From assembly GCA_964398215.1 (NCBI GenBank), contig CAYNNP010000002.1, positions 1-64,000 on the forward strand: a stretch of 64,000 bases of DNA, in the 5' to 3' direction. The notes beneath the pieces were generated by a model, which did not search any database, was not told the DNA's origin, and worked only from the letters and a program-made list of their open reading frames with translations. How positions within the stretch are numbered: position 1 is the stretch's first letter; each line of letters opens with the position of its first letter. The DNA comes from CAYNNP01 sp964398215. Lineage in GTDB: Bacteria; Planctomycetota; Planctomycetia; Pirellulales; Pirellulaceae. Below are positions 54,173 to 62,381 of the stretch, one piece after another. Position numbers and translations under genes: made by a program.

Positions 54173-55854
54173 ACATCAACGAATGTGGCCGCGAGTCGCT
54201 GGATCTTGTTCTCTCTGAACAGCTGGATCATCCGGAGTACCCAGGCGTGGTGAACCACATCGGTTCCTGCACGCGATGCCAGGTCCAATTGGAGAAATTG
54301 ACCGCGGCCGAATCATGGTGGTCGCAGACTCGAAATCTCTTGTCAGATTCAACCGCCATTGACATCCCGGATCTGCCGCGAGCAGACACGTTGGTGCTGG
54401 CCAGCGTCGGAGCACCACAAGCCACCGGCCACAGCAGCTACGGTGATCCCGCGAACTTTCTGGCTCCGCCCCGCCACCCGGAAATGCTGGGGCGGGTTGG
54501 CAAGTATGAGGTCGAACGCGAAATCGGACGCGGCGGCATGGGTATCGTCGTCAAAGGCTTTGACAGCGAACTCAATCGACCGGTCGCGATCAAACTTCTG
54601 GCTCCACACTTAGCAAGCAGTGGAACCGCGCGGCAGCGGTTTATTCGCGAAGCACAGGCCGCTGCGGCGGTTGTGCATGACAATGTTGTGGCGATTCACG
54701 GAATCGAAACCGACGGCCCGCTTCCCGCGATCGTCATGCCGCTGATTGGTGGAGCGTCACTACAAGAACACGTCGAACAGCATGGTCCGCTAGGTTCGGC
54801 CGATGTGGTTCGTATTGGGATCCAAATTGCCGACGGTCTCTCAGCCGCGCACGCGCAGGGCCTGGTTCATCGAGACATCAAGCCGGCAAACGTTCTACTG
54901 GAGAACGATTTGAACCGCGTGCAGATCACAGACTTCGGACTCGCCCGCGCTGCGCACGACGCGAACCTGACGCGGAGTGGAGTGATTACCGGCACGCCGC
55001 ACTTCATGTCGCCGGAACAGGCGTTAGGTGAAAGCGTCGATCAGCGGTCTGACCTGTTTAGCCTTGGGTCGGTTCTGTACTTCATGGCGACTGGTCAGTT
55101 GCCGTTCGCCGGTAGCACGCCCATGGGAGTTTTGCAACGCGTTTGCAACACGCAACCGCAGCGTGTTCGTGAAGCGAACTCGGGGATTCCAGAACAACTT
55201 GAAAGCGTCATTGAAAAACTATTCGACAAAACACCGGCGAACAGGTTTCAGTCCGCCGCTGAAGTACGAACCTACTTGCAGGACTATCTCGCCTATCTGC
55301 AGCAACCAACCGCACGCAAAGCACCTCGACGACTGCTAACCGCGGCACGCCGCGCGAGGCGCCGGAACTGGGTTGTGCGAACGACTGCTGTCGCGGTGAC
55401 CGTTGGGGCGTGCGTCCTGGGCGGCCGGGCTATCCGCAGGAATTGGTCGGGTTCACCAACGTCCAGCGGAGGCACTGCGCCTGTTGAACCGAGCAACAAT
55501 GCTTCTGTCGCCTCTGTGGCTCCATCTGCTCCGGCGTCACCTCCCGCAGTACCAGCGACGTACGTGGAACTTGGTGTCGCTCCGGAGAACACTTTGGACC
55601 TGGAACTCGAGCAAATGAATCAGCAGATCTCGAATCTCGAACAGACGCCAGCCGTCCGGTTCAATATTGACAACTCGAATCCGCGCCGGTCGCTTGACTC
55701 AGTAGCGGCTGGCATATCGGCACTGGAAACACCTCGCAGCGCAGGTTTGGCATCGAACTTCGACAAGGAAGTGCAGTCGATCGATGCCGCACTCAAACGG
55801 CTTGAGCAGGAATCTGTTCGGGCACAAACACCATCTCCTATCAAAGGACAATGA
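54169..55854 (+). CDS. Membrane Ser/Thr protein kinase with zinc-finger-like N-terminus
   Basis: This 561-residue protein has an N-terminal H-x3-C-x2-C motif (H30, C34, C37 in NHIGSCTRC) like the anti-sigma zinc fold. The kinase is intact: GRGGMGIVVKGF, VAIK, HRDIKPANVLLEN, DFGLARA and MSPEQALGE. A membrane helix (TTAVAVTVGACVLGG) and an exported Pro/Ala-rich tail follow. It is the likely regulator of the sigma factor encoded just before it. All catalytic residues are present, in contrast to the pseudokinase at 420-5975. Confidence 0.92.
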   Translation: MNINECGRESLDLVLSEQLDHPEYPGVVNHIGSCTRCQVQLEKLTAAESWWSQTRNLLSDSTAIDIPDLPRADTLVLASVGAPQATGHSSYGDPANFLAPPRHPEMLGRVGKYEVEREIGRGGMGIVVKGFDSELNRPVAIKLLAPHLASSGTARQRFIREAQAAAAVVHDNVVAIHGIETDGPLPAIVMPLIGGASLQEHVEQHGPLGSADVVRIGIQIADGLSAAHAQGLVHRDIKPANVLLENDLNRVQITDFGLARAAHDANLTRSGVITGTPHFMSPEQALGESVDQRSDLFSLGSVLYFMATGQLPFAGSTPMGVLQRVCNTQPQRVREANSGIPEQLESVIEKLFDKTPANRFQSAAEVRTYLQDYLAYLQQPTARKAPRRLLTAARRARRRNWVVRTTAVAVTVGACVLGGRAIRRNWSGSPTSSGGTAPVEPSNNASVASVAPSAPASPPAVPATYVELGVAPENTLDLELEQMNQQISNLEQTPAVRFNIDNSNPRRSLDSVAAGISALETPRSAGLASNFDKEVQSIDAALKRLEQESVRAQTPSPIKGQ

Positions 55855-56420
55855 TTATGCGGTTACTTATCGGTTCAAGCCTATGCGTCTGTGCGATGTT
55901 CGTCACGGGCTTTAGCATGGCTCAGGAGGACGAGTCTCGGGACGGGACAGCAGAGAGTTTTCCTGCACGGACGGCACGGCCCGTTCCACCGGCACCCCCT
56001 GCCAGGTTTGAGCAGGTTCGAACGTCCCCTGGTTCCGAAAGGGGGCTTGTTCAAGACGAAAGCCGACTTGTTCAAGACGATCCTTTCGGCGGAACGTTTT
56101 GGTATCCCGGTGACACCAAAGAGGAAGCACAGGAGGCTTTAAGAAAAACACACGAGCTTCAGAGTTTCATCACCAAAGCCAGTAGGCTGTTGAGATCAGA
56201 TGATGCGGACACCAAAGAGAAAGCACAGGAGGATTTAAGAAAAGCCATTGGCGAGCTCTTCGATCTTCGCAGCAAGGTTCGCAAGAAACAGATCAAGGAT
56301 CTTGAAGAACGTCTCGCCAAACTGCGAAAGCAAATGGAGCAGCGTGAAGACAAAAAGGCCGACATCATCCGATTGCACATTCAGACAATCGTTAACCAGG
56401 CCAACGGACTTGGGTTCTAA
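55851..56420 (+). CDS. Secreted coiled-coil protein of the cassette
   Basis: This 189-residue protein has a signal peptide (LLIGSSLCVCAMFVTGFSMA), a Pro-rich stretch (PARTARPVPPAPPA) and then an alpha-helical part with two copies of a DTKE-AQE-LRK unit (DTKEEAQEALRK, DTKEKAQEDLRK) and a coiled coil to the end. It overlaps the kinase stop (ATGA). I do not know the family. It could be an envelope signal or partner sensed by the kinase tail, which is inference from the operon. An alternative start is ATG 55857. Confidence 0.75.
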   Translation: MIMRLLIGSSLCVCAMFVTGFSMAQEDESRDGTAESFPARTARPVPPAPPARFEQVRTSPGSERGLVQDESRLVQDDPFGGTFWYPGDTKEEAQEALRKTHELQSFITKASRLLRSDDADTKEKAQEDLRKAIGELFDLRSKVRKKQIKDLEERLAKLRKQMEQREDKKADIIRLHIQTIVNQANGLGF

Positions 56421-56450
56421 ACTGCAACCGACAACACAACCCTCAGCAAG

Positions 56451-56474
56451 AGGCGGCACCATGTGGTGCCGCCT
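56451..56474 (+). terminator. Hairpin terminator after the cassette operon
   Basis: aggcggcacc (56451-56460) pairs perfectly with ggtgccgcct (56465-56474) over a 4 bp loop (atgt), 30 bp after the last stop of the operon. A short T-rich stretch follows (tcgttt). GC-rich stem, position and loop fit an intrinsic terminator, though the T-tract is weak. Confidence 0.65.
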
Positions 56475-56617
56475 TCGTTTATGTCACGCCCGCACCCCGT
56501 TTAAAACGGTGCCAATACCGGAACCGACGATACTTGCGGGATGTGCGCGGGGTCTGCGTTGGTGACCAGGACTGCTCCAACAGGCGGCGTGAAGACTTGT
56601 GCTCCGGTTCCGATCGA

Positions 56618-56778
56618 TGACCCCATGGCGCTACGAGACTTGATTCTGTTGGGCGTTCGAGTTCACGAGACTGAGCAGTCATTCGAGAATATTGAACGAC
56701 TGCTGGAGCATTGGACCGGCATGAAGCGTCCAGTGAAGTCCGCAGCCAATTCAAGTCGCCACACGACCTGAAGAATAA
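56618..56778 (+). pseudogene. Remnant of the haem/HEAT gene 3' end
   Basis: This is a copy of 52181-52313 joined to 52854-52886 with 545 bp missing, so the haem domain is lost and the frame is shifted after the CCAAT junction. The differences from the intact gene are synonymous. It has no start and is not expressed as a functional protein. Confidence 0.9.
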
Positions 56779-56827
56779 CGTACGTCATGCGAATCGTGGT
56801 TCAATGATGTCGTGAGCCACGATAGCT

Positions 56828-57606
56828 TTACGTTGAAACTTGATGCTTGCTTGTGATTGCAATCATCAGTTCGTGAAGCTTTGCGTTACTAGCTACGACG
56901 CTCGATTGAGCGATTCGTAGCGGCTGTCCGGTTGCGTCGGTTATCTTGCCACCGGCTTCTTGGACGAACAGCATGCCGGCTGCGAAGTCCCACGGGGATA
57001 GCTTGTATTCAAAGAATCCACCGACATTCCCGCAGTCCCGAATCGGCGGATGCCGTGTATGTCTTGGGCAAAGAACTCTTCGATCGCTGACAACGTTGCT
57101 CGCATCATGCTGCCGCGGTCGTAGTAAAAACCGCAGCCGATCAATTCATTGGACAACGTATCCGAGCTACTGACACTGGCCGGCTGGCCATTGTGCTGAG
57201 CCCCCTGTCCAGCTACAGCCGTGAACAGATCATCGCGGGCGGGATTCAACACAACACCGACCACTGGTTTGCCATGGTGAAAGTAGCCGATTGATACGGC
57301 AAAGTGCGGTATCTGATGCGCGTAGTTGTTGGTTCCATCAAGTGGATCGATGACCCATAAATGTTCTGCGTTGGGATCACCTTGCAAGCCTTCTTCGCCC
57401 ATCAGTTCGTGATCGGGAAACGAGTCGCGGATAAAGTCGGCGATCGCCTTTTCGCTTTCGATATCGGCGTCACTCACCAAATCGTAGGATTTTCCGCCGG
57501 CCTCAGATTTGTCTCGCATCTCGACCCCGTTTTCGAGGTAATTCATCAGAATCCCACCTCCCAACCGTGCGGCTTGGACGGCACATTCAAGGATAGCGTC
57601 AGTCAT
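56828..57606 (-). pseudogene. suhB: Inositol monophosphatase-family gene with internal frameshift
   Basis: The start ATG is at 57606 (MTDAILECAVQAARLGG). The N-terminal two thirds have the IMPase metal motifs: EEGLQGD near GEE, and WVIDPLDGTNNYAH. Near 57033-57040 the frame breaks: after GIRRFG the family sequence resumes in another frame as CGNVGGFFEYKLSPWDFAAGMLF and continues to a stop at 56828-56830. About ten residues (the region usually like TAALDLAYVA) are missing at the break, so this is a small deletion of a non-triplet length, not a single-base slip. The WDFAAG metal-binding motif is lost from the readable frame. The same break is in the duplicate copy at 52936-53217. Without the break it would be a normal-length IMPase. 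Confidence 0.85.
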
Positions 57607-57782
57607 TTTGGATTTCTTTCGTGAGAACATGAGGGAACGATTCGCGGGAGAGCGTAACATAAGCCAAGGGCTAGTAGCATTCCCGTGCAAGGCAAGTTGC
57701 CAGTTTTTGCGATAGCGGAGTTTGCCTGGCTACTATAGTTCTGGGTATCAGTGGTGTTCATTGACGCAGTGAATGTGGCTTC

Positions 57783-58628
57783 ATGCGAATCGTTGAAAAG
57801 TCTAAAAAGAAGTGTATGGAAATCCTTGGCGGCCGAGAGTCGTTCCAAGGCTCTTATGTCATGCCACGATTGGAAATGGAAATCCAAAGCCAACTCGCCC
57901 AAAATAACTTGAAAGGCGGTGGCGAAGTTCACTACGTTTCGGCTTGTGCATCTGGCCGCATTACTCGGGTCATGTTGGCTGATATCTGCGCTACCAGAGA
58001 ACTGTTCCATAACGTTTCTCAGACGTTGCGGCGTAATTTGATTCAAAAAATCAACTCGATTTGGCACAACCAAATTGTAAAACGGACGAATCAACAGTTG
58101 GCAAAGTTTGCTGAACAGGGATGTTATGCGTCGGCATCGCTTGCGACGTTTTTTGCCCCGACGCGAACTCTTTCGATATGCAATGCAGGTAACCCGCCGC
58201 CGCTGATGTATCGAGCAAGAACTCAGCAGTGGTCGGTGCTGCATGGTGAGCCGCAGCCGCAGAAGTGGCAAGCGGCTCAGGGTGGAACACTGAATCTGTC
58301 CGAATACCGACACCAGAAAGTGAGGCTTTCAACGGGTGACATTGTTCTGTTGATGGGCAACGGGTTTACACAGTCAGCGTTGCCGTGCGGCGGGCTTGCC
58401 AATCACCAAAAATTTGTGGAGCTCGCGAATCAACGGACCGGTGACGACCCAATGGATACCGCGAAAGAAATCATTGGTCACGTCTGCGGAAACTCTCAGC
58501 CATGCGAAGATCGCACCGTGATCATTTTCAAAGTCACAAGCAGCCGCGTCCCATTGTTGGATAGTGTACTGGCGCCACTGCGGATGCTGCGTGGGGCAGC
58601 CGACTCAACACGCCTCCAGTCGCTGTAG
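57783..58628 (+). CDS. SpoIIE/PP2C-type phosphatase (divergent)
   Basis: This 281-residue protein shows the SpoIIE layout: GGGEVHYVSACASGRITRVMLADIC in place of GGDxYD and ADVSGHG, LFAPTRTLSICNAGNPPPL-like strand (FFAPTRTLSICNAGNPPP), a long variable middle, DIVLLMGNGFTQSA and EDRTVIIFKV near the end. The first metal Asp is Glu and the GHG after ADI is replaced by ATR, so activity is uncertain. It is divergent from the phosphatase-like gene at 57606, with 176 bp between. It could act on a phosphorylated anti-sigma antagonist or on no substrate at all. Confidence 0.78.
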   Translation: MRIVEKSKKKCMEILGGRESFQGSYVMPRLEMEIQSQLAQNNLKGGGEVHYVSACASGRITRVMLADICATRELFHNVSQTLRRNLIQKINSIWHNQIVKRTNQQLAKFAEQGCYASASLATFFAPTRTLSICNAGNPPPLMYRARTQQWSVLHGEPQPQKWQAAQGGTLNLSEYRHQKVRLSTGDIVLLMGNGFTQSALPCGGLANHQKFVELANQRTGDDPMDTAKEIIGHVCGNSQPCEDRTVIIFKVTSSRVPLLDSVLAPLRMLRGAADSTRLQSL

Positions 58629-58897
58629 GAGCCGAGCTTTTTTCGGTTTCAACTACGCGCGGCCGAACTTCTAAGTTCTGTAAGTTCTGTAGGTTCGAAA
58701 AGTAATTCACCCTGATGAAGAGAAGCAGGGCAAATCACTTTTGCAATCTGAGTTGTTGGTAGATCGGTACTTTTACCTAATTCAAAGCGTTTTTCGATTC
58801 AGTCGGGCAAGAATGCCCAACCTACTTTGGAAAAGCGATTCACCCTGATGAAGAGAAGCAGGGGTTTTGTTTTTTTGCGTGAATTGAACTATCGTTT
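58629..58897. repeat. Intergenic region with dispersed repeat units A and B
   Basis: Unit A is at 58726-58766 (cagggcaaatcacttttgca...) and unit B at 58802-58834 (gtcgggc...gcccaac then ctactttgg). Both are shared in the same order with 27780-28022. A second direct repeat of 33 bp with two mismatches (58698-58730 and 58831-58863, core attcaccctgatgaagaga) frames unit B. No gene is visible in the 269 bp. Confidence 0.75.
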
Positions 58898-60316
58898 ATG
58901 TCTCGCTCCTCCCCTCCCTCCATTCGCAGGCATTTTTCTATGGCATTTCAACAGACCGCAAAATGGATTTGCTTGGTGACTGCCGTTGCATTCTGTTTTG
59001 AAGCGACATCCGCGGCTGAGCGACCGAATATCGTCATGATTATGGCCGACGATTGCGGCTACGAATGCATCGGTGCCCATGGTGGCACATCATATAAGAC
59101 ACCCAACTTGGATAAAATGGCTTTGCAGGGTGTTCGGTTCGATCATTGTTATTCTCAACCGATATGCACACCGTCTCGAGTCAAGCTGATGACTGGTTTG
59201 TATAACGTTCGTAACTACGCAAAGTTCGGTTTTTTGGAAACCAGCCAACGCACATTTGGAAACATCCTGAGTGAAGCTGGCTACAAGACTTGCATTGTCG
59301 GCAAATGGCAATTGGGACGAAACGCGAAGCTGCCAAAACAATTTGGCTTTGATGAACACTGCTTGTGGCAATTGTTTCGTCTCCCTAGCCGATATCCGAG
59401 CCCTGGGCTGGAAGTCAACGGCGTCGCGAAAGATTACAAACCCGGATACGGGCCCGATGTGGTTACTGACTACGCTTTGGATTTCATCGAGCGCAGCGGC
59501 AAGAACAAGCAACCGTTTTTACTGTACTATCCGATGATATTGACGCACTGTCCATTTGAGCCGACGCCCGACTCGGCTGATTGGGATCCAAACGATCCTG
59601 GCAGCAAGACCTACAAGGGCGATGCAAAGTATTTTGGCGACATGGTCGGCTATATGGACAAAATTGTCGGCAAGATTTTGAACAAGTTGGACGAAGCCGG
59701 AGTGCGTGAAAACACTTTGGTGATGTTCACAGGAGACAATGGAACCGACACGCCTGTTGTTTCGATGATGGGTGATCGCCGAGTCGTTGGTGCGAAGGGA
59801 AAGACAACCGATGGTGGGACCCATGTTCCAATGATCGTGCAGTGGAAGGGAAGATCGCCGCAGGGCGTGGCTTGTAGTGACTTGGTCGATTTCAGTGATT
59901 TTTTACCAACGATGTGCGAGGCCGCTGGTGTGACGTTGCCCGATTCTCCAGAGATGGACGGGCGTAGCTTCTTGCCACAAGCACTGGGGAAATCTGGCAA
60001 TCCGCGAGAATGGATCTACATTTGGTACGCTAGAAATGGCGGACCAACGGGCAAAGAATTTACTCGCAATGCGAGATACAAACTTTACCGCAACGGTGAT
60101 TTTTTTGACATCCAGAGCGATGTGTTGGAGAAAAAATCGCTGGCTGTTGCTGAGCTGGGTGCTGATGCGCAGCAGGTTCACGCGATGTTGAAAGCCGCCC
60201 TGGAGCAGTACACCGATGCTCGTCCCGAACGCTTTGCTAACTGGGTGCAGAACGAAGCAGCAAAAAAGAAGAAGAACAAGAACAAGAAAAAAGGCGGCAA
60301 GAAGAACGCAGATTGA
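58898..60316 (+). CDS. Secreted arylsulfatase-family protein
   Basis: This 472-residue protein has a hydrophobic N-terminal segment (WICLVTAVAFCFEATSA), metal-binding Asp51/Asp52 (IMADDCGYECIGAHG) and the formylglycine signature CTPSRVKLMTG with Cys90, which an FGE must oxidise. A second metal-site region reads FTGDNGTD. The C-terminus is Lys-rich (KKKKNKNKKKGGKK). It would remove sulfate from an external polysaccharide or similar substrate, which is not evident from sequence. The FGE-like domain of the giant protein at 420-5975 should not be assumed to activate it. Confidence 0.93.
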   Translation: MSRSSPPSIRRHFSMAFQQTAKWICLVTAVAFCFEATSAAERPNIVMIMADDCGYECIGAHGGTSYKTPNLDKMALQGVRFDHCYSQPICTPSRVKLMTGLYNVRNYAKFGFLETSQRTFGNILSEAGYKTCIVGKWQLGRNAKLPKQFGFDEHCLWQLFRLPSRYPSPGLEVNGVAKDYKPGYGPDVVTDYALDFIERSGKNKQPFLLYYPMILTHCPFEPTPDSADWDPNDPGSKTYKGDAKYFGDMVGYMDKIVGKILNKLDEAGVRENTLVMFTGDNGTDTPVVSMMGDRRVVGAKGKTTDGGTHVPMIVQWKGRSPQGVACSDLVDFSDFLPTMCEAAGVTLPDSPEMDGRSFLPQALGKSGNPREWIYIWYARNGGPTGKEFTRNARYKLYRNGDFFDIQSDVLEKKSLAVAELGADAQQVHAMLKAALEQYTDARPERFANWVQNEAAKKKKNKNKKKGGKKNAD

Positions 60317-60371
60317 GTTCGAATCGCGCTGCGACTTTTTCCATTGGCCGAATAGGTGTTGCCGTTGCCAA

Positions 60372-61463
60372 CTAGGCTGCCCGACGTGCCCGACGTGTCC
60401 GGTTGGGAGTATCGATTCGCTCGCGCGAGTAAGCTCTTGGGCCAATCTCGGACGGGCATGATTCGCTGTACCAGCGACGCTTTTCGATAGCTACCAAGAT
60501 TTGATCGGCAACTTCGACGGCTCGCGCGCCGGCGATTCCACTGACGGTCGGTGAGATTCCGCATTCGACACTGATTGCGAAATCATGAAGCTCGTCCAAA
60601 ATCGCGTTTCTTGGCTGCAGCTCATGAGATTCGCAGAGTAGGTGTTCGGCGAATAGGGTTTCTGAGTAACCCAGCGGGTTGTCCGTTTCTTGCGACAGCT
60701 CAAAATCGCGCTGCGCAATCTGTTGGCTGGTTTTGACAACGTTTAATGATGGTTTGCCAAAGTCAATGTCGGCAAATCCATTTGCGCCATAGATCTGCAT
60801 GGTTCTTGCAGGAGACGGACTGACACGCGAAGCTTTCAAGTTAGCCACCATGCCGCATTCGAACTCGATGCGAGTTTCGGCGATGTCTTCTTTGTCACTT
60901 ACAACTGCAAGCCCGCTTGCTGATACATTGCTAACAGCCGCATCTGTCATGGACAGAACCAGGTCCAAGTCGTGGATCATTAAATCCATGACAACGCCAA
61001 CATCGAGGCAACGACCGGGAAAGCTGGAGGCTCGCACGGCTTCAACGTACTTTACGTCAACGCCTAGTTGCTCAAGTGCTGTAAACGCTGGATTGAATCT
61101 TTCAACATGGCCGACTTGCAAAGTCAAGCGTCGGCTTTCCGCGATTCTTGCCAGTTGCAACGCATGCGTGCTACTGTCGGCCAGCGGTTTTTCCACCAGC
61201 ACATGCTTATTGGCCTTCAACAGATCCTTTGTGATTGGAAAGTGCAAATCAGTCGGCGCAGCAACAACAGCGGCGTCGATTTCTGAGAGCATTTCCTGGT
61301 AGTCGGCATGAACTGGGACATCAAACAGTTCATTGGCGCGAGCCCTAGCGGCCTGGAACGGGTCGCTGATGCCAACCAATTCCATTCCGTCCACCTGGCC
61401 AATCAACTTGGCGTGGATTCGTCCTAGGTGTCCAGCACCAATGACTCCAACTCGAAGGCTCAT
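60372..61463 (-). CDS. Gfo/Idh/MocA-family NAD(P) oxidoreductase (lpxA-linked)
   Basis: This 363-residue protein has a Rossmann start VGVIGAGHLGRIHAKLIG and the active-site EKPLADS, followed by the family C-terminal sheet. It is the last gene of the minus-strand lipid A operon, overlapping lpxA by four bases. In other bacteria an lpxA-linked oxidoreductase of this family (GnnA) makes the 3-amino sugar nucleotide for amide-linked lipid A. No GnnB-like transaminase is adjacent, so that role is only a hypothesis. The C-terminal tail is basic. Confidence 0.88.
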   Translation of the reverse strand: MSLRVGVIGAGHLGRIHAKLIGQVDGMELVGISDPFQAARARANELFDVPVHADYQEMLSEIDAAVVAAPTDLHFPITKDLLKANKHVLVEKPLADSSTHALQLARIAESRRLTLQVGHVERFNPAFTALEQLGVDVKYVEAVRASSFPGRCLDVGVVMDLMIHDLDLVLSMTDAAVSNVSASGLAVVSDKEDIAETRIEFECGMVANLKASRVSPSPARTMQIYGANGFADIDFGKPSLNVVKTSQQIAQRDFELSQETDNPLGYSETLFAEHLLCESHELQPRNAILDELHDFAISVECGISPTVSGIAGARAVEVADQILVAIEKRRWYSESCPSEIGPRAYSRERIDTPNRTRRARRAA

Positions 61464-62290
61464 GCGACTTTCTTTTCTGGTGTTTGTTGCTGATGTCTAC
61501 GATCCAGTCCGCGTCCATGACGGCCGCCGCTGGAATAGTCCAAACTGTCAAACAGGTCGGAGATCACTGGGCGAATTGGCCCAACGCTCAACATCTGTTC
61601 TCGTGCGGTCGCGATACCGACTCGAGATCGATACAAGAGCTTGAACGCTTTGGTCAATGCAGTGATGTCTTCTTTGACATACCCGTTACGTTTCAAGCCG
61701 ATTACGTTGACTGCTCGTGGCTTGCTTGGCCGCCCATCGGCGATCATGTATGGCGGTACATCGTGTAGCACCAAGCTCAGCGCACTGACAAAGCTGAATT
61801 GTCCGATGCTGGCGAAATGAGAAATGCCAACACCACCGGCGATTGTGACGTTGTTTCCTATGCGGGCGTGTCCACCCAGCATGCCGTTATTGGCAATGAC
61901 AATGTTGTCGCCCAATTTGCAATCGTGGGCTATGTGGGTGTTGGCCATGAAAAAGTTGTCGTTGCCTACACTGGTAATCCCGTCTTCCTTTTCGGTGGCT
62001 CGGTTGACAGTGCAGTGTTCGCGGAACACATTCCCATCCCCGATGATTACTCGTGTTGGCGTGCCCTTGTAGCTCGTGTCTTGCGGGGCGGCACCGATCA
62101 CAGAACCATGAAAAAGGTGGTTGTTGGCGCCGATCGACGTGCGGCCGCTAACGACAACATGTTCTTCCATGCGTGTTCCGTCACCAATTTCGACTTCAGC
62201 ACCAATCACGCAAAAGTGACCAATGTGAATGTCTTTACCAAGCTTGGCGCGAGGGTCAACGACGGCAGTTTGAGCGATTGTTACACCCAT
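61460..62290 (-). CDS. lpxA: Acyl-ACP--UDP-N-acetylglucosamine O-acyltransferase
   Basis: This left-handed beta-helix protein of hexapeptide repeats (AVVDPRAKLGKDIHIGHFCVIGAEVEIGDGT) has the catalytic His in ANTHIAHDCKLGDN. It adds the first acyl chain of lipid A to UDP-GlcNAc. The ATG at 62290 (MGVTIAQTAVV) starts right at the first helix coil; a TTG at 62332 would add 14 residues. It lies between lpxC upstream and the Gfo/Idh gene downstream. About 276 residues, close to the usual 262 plus a tail. Confidence 0.93.
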   Translation of the reverse strand: MGVTIAQTAVVDPRAKLGKDIHIGHFCVIGAEVEIGDGTRMEEHVVVSGRTSIGANNHLFHGSVIGAAPQDTSYKGTPTRVIIGDGNVFREHCTVNRATEKEDGITSVGNDNFFMANTHIAHDCKLGDNIVIANNGMLGGHARIGNNVTIAGGVGISHFASIGQFSFVSALSLVLHDVPPYMIADGRPSKPRAVNVIGLKRNGYVKEDITALTKAFKLLYRSRVGIATAREQMLSVGPIRPVISDLFDSLDYSSGGRHGRGLDRRHQQQTPEKKVA

Positions 62291-62381
62291 GTTTGCCTCC
62301 GGCTTTTGGTGATAGATGGGTTCAAAATACAAGCGATCCGATGCGGGTTTTTCATGGATCTCTTGTTCCTTTTCTCATTTC

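Larger units (their letters stand above)
53218..56607 (+). mobile_element. Inserted cassette carrying an ECF sigma-kinase-coiled-coil operon
   Basis: The segment between the two direct copies contains three overlapping genes (53552-56420), a hairpin terminator and about 330 bp of upstream DNA. No integrase, transposase or inverted terminal repeat is visible. Related motifs gtttaaacggtg (53234) and gtttaaaacggtg (56499) lie near its ends. Flanking direct copies of neighbouring genes look like integration by homologous recombination, leaving the haem/HEAT gene whole on one side and the phosphatase gene whole in length on the other. 'Mobile' is inference; a strain chimera made by the assembler is the main alternative. 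Confidence 0.5.
52181..57109. repeat. Direct duplication bracketing the ECF/kinase cassette
   Basis: Copy 1 comprises 52181-52313 and 52854-53217. Copy 2 is 56618-57109. Copy 2 lacks 545 bp of copy 1 (52314-52858) at a CCAAT microhomology. The first block (133 bp) has three mismatches and the second (about 360 bp) has one (53208 c, 57100 t). All four are third-position synonymous changes in the haem/HEAT or phosphatase frame. The copies are in the same orientation and enclose about 3.4 kb of unrelated sequence. Confidence 0.92.

Noticed and set aside
53234..56511. gtttaaacggtg / gtttaaaacggtg as terminal repeats of a transposon
   Set aside because: The motif is short and palindromic, the copies are imperfect, they do not lie at the homology boundaries, and no transposase is present. 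Recorded only as a side note in the cassette entry.
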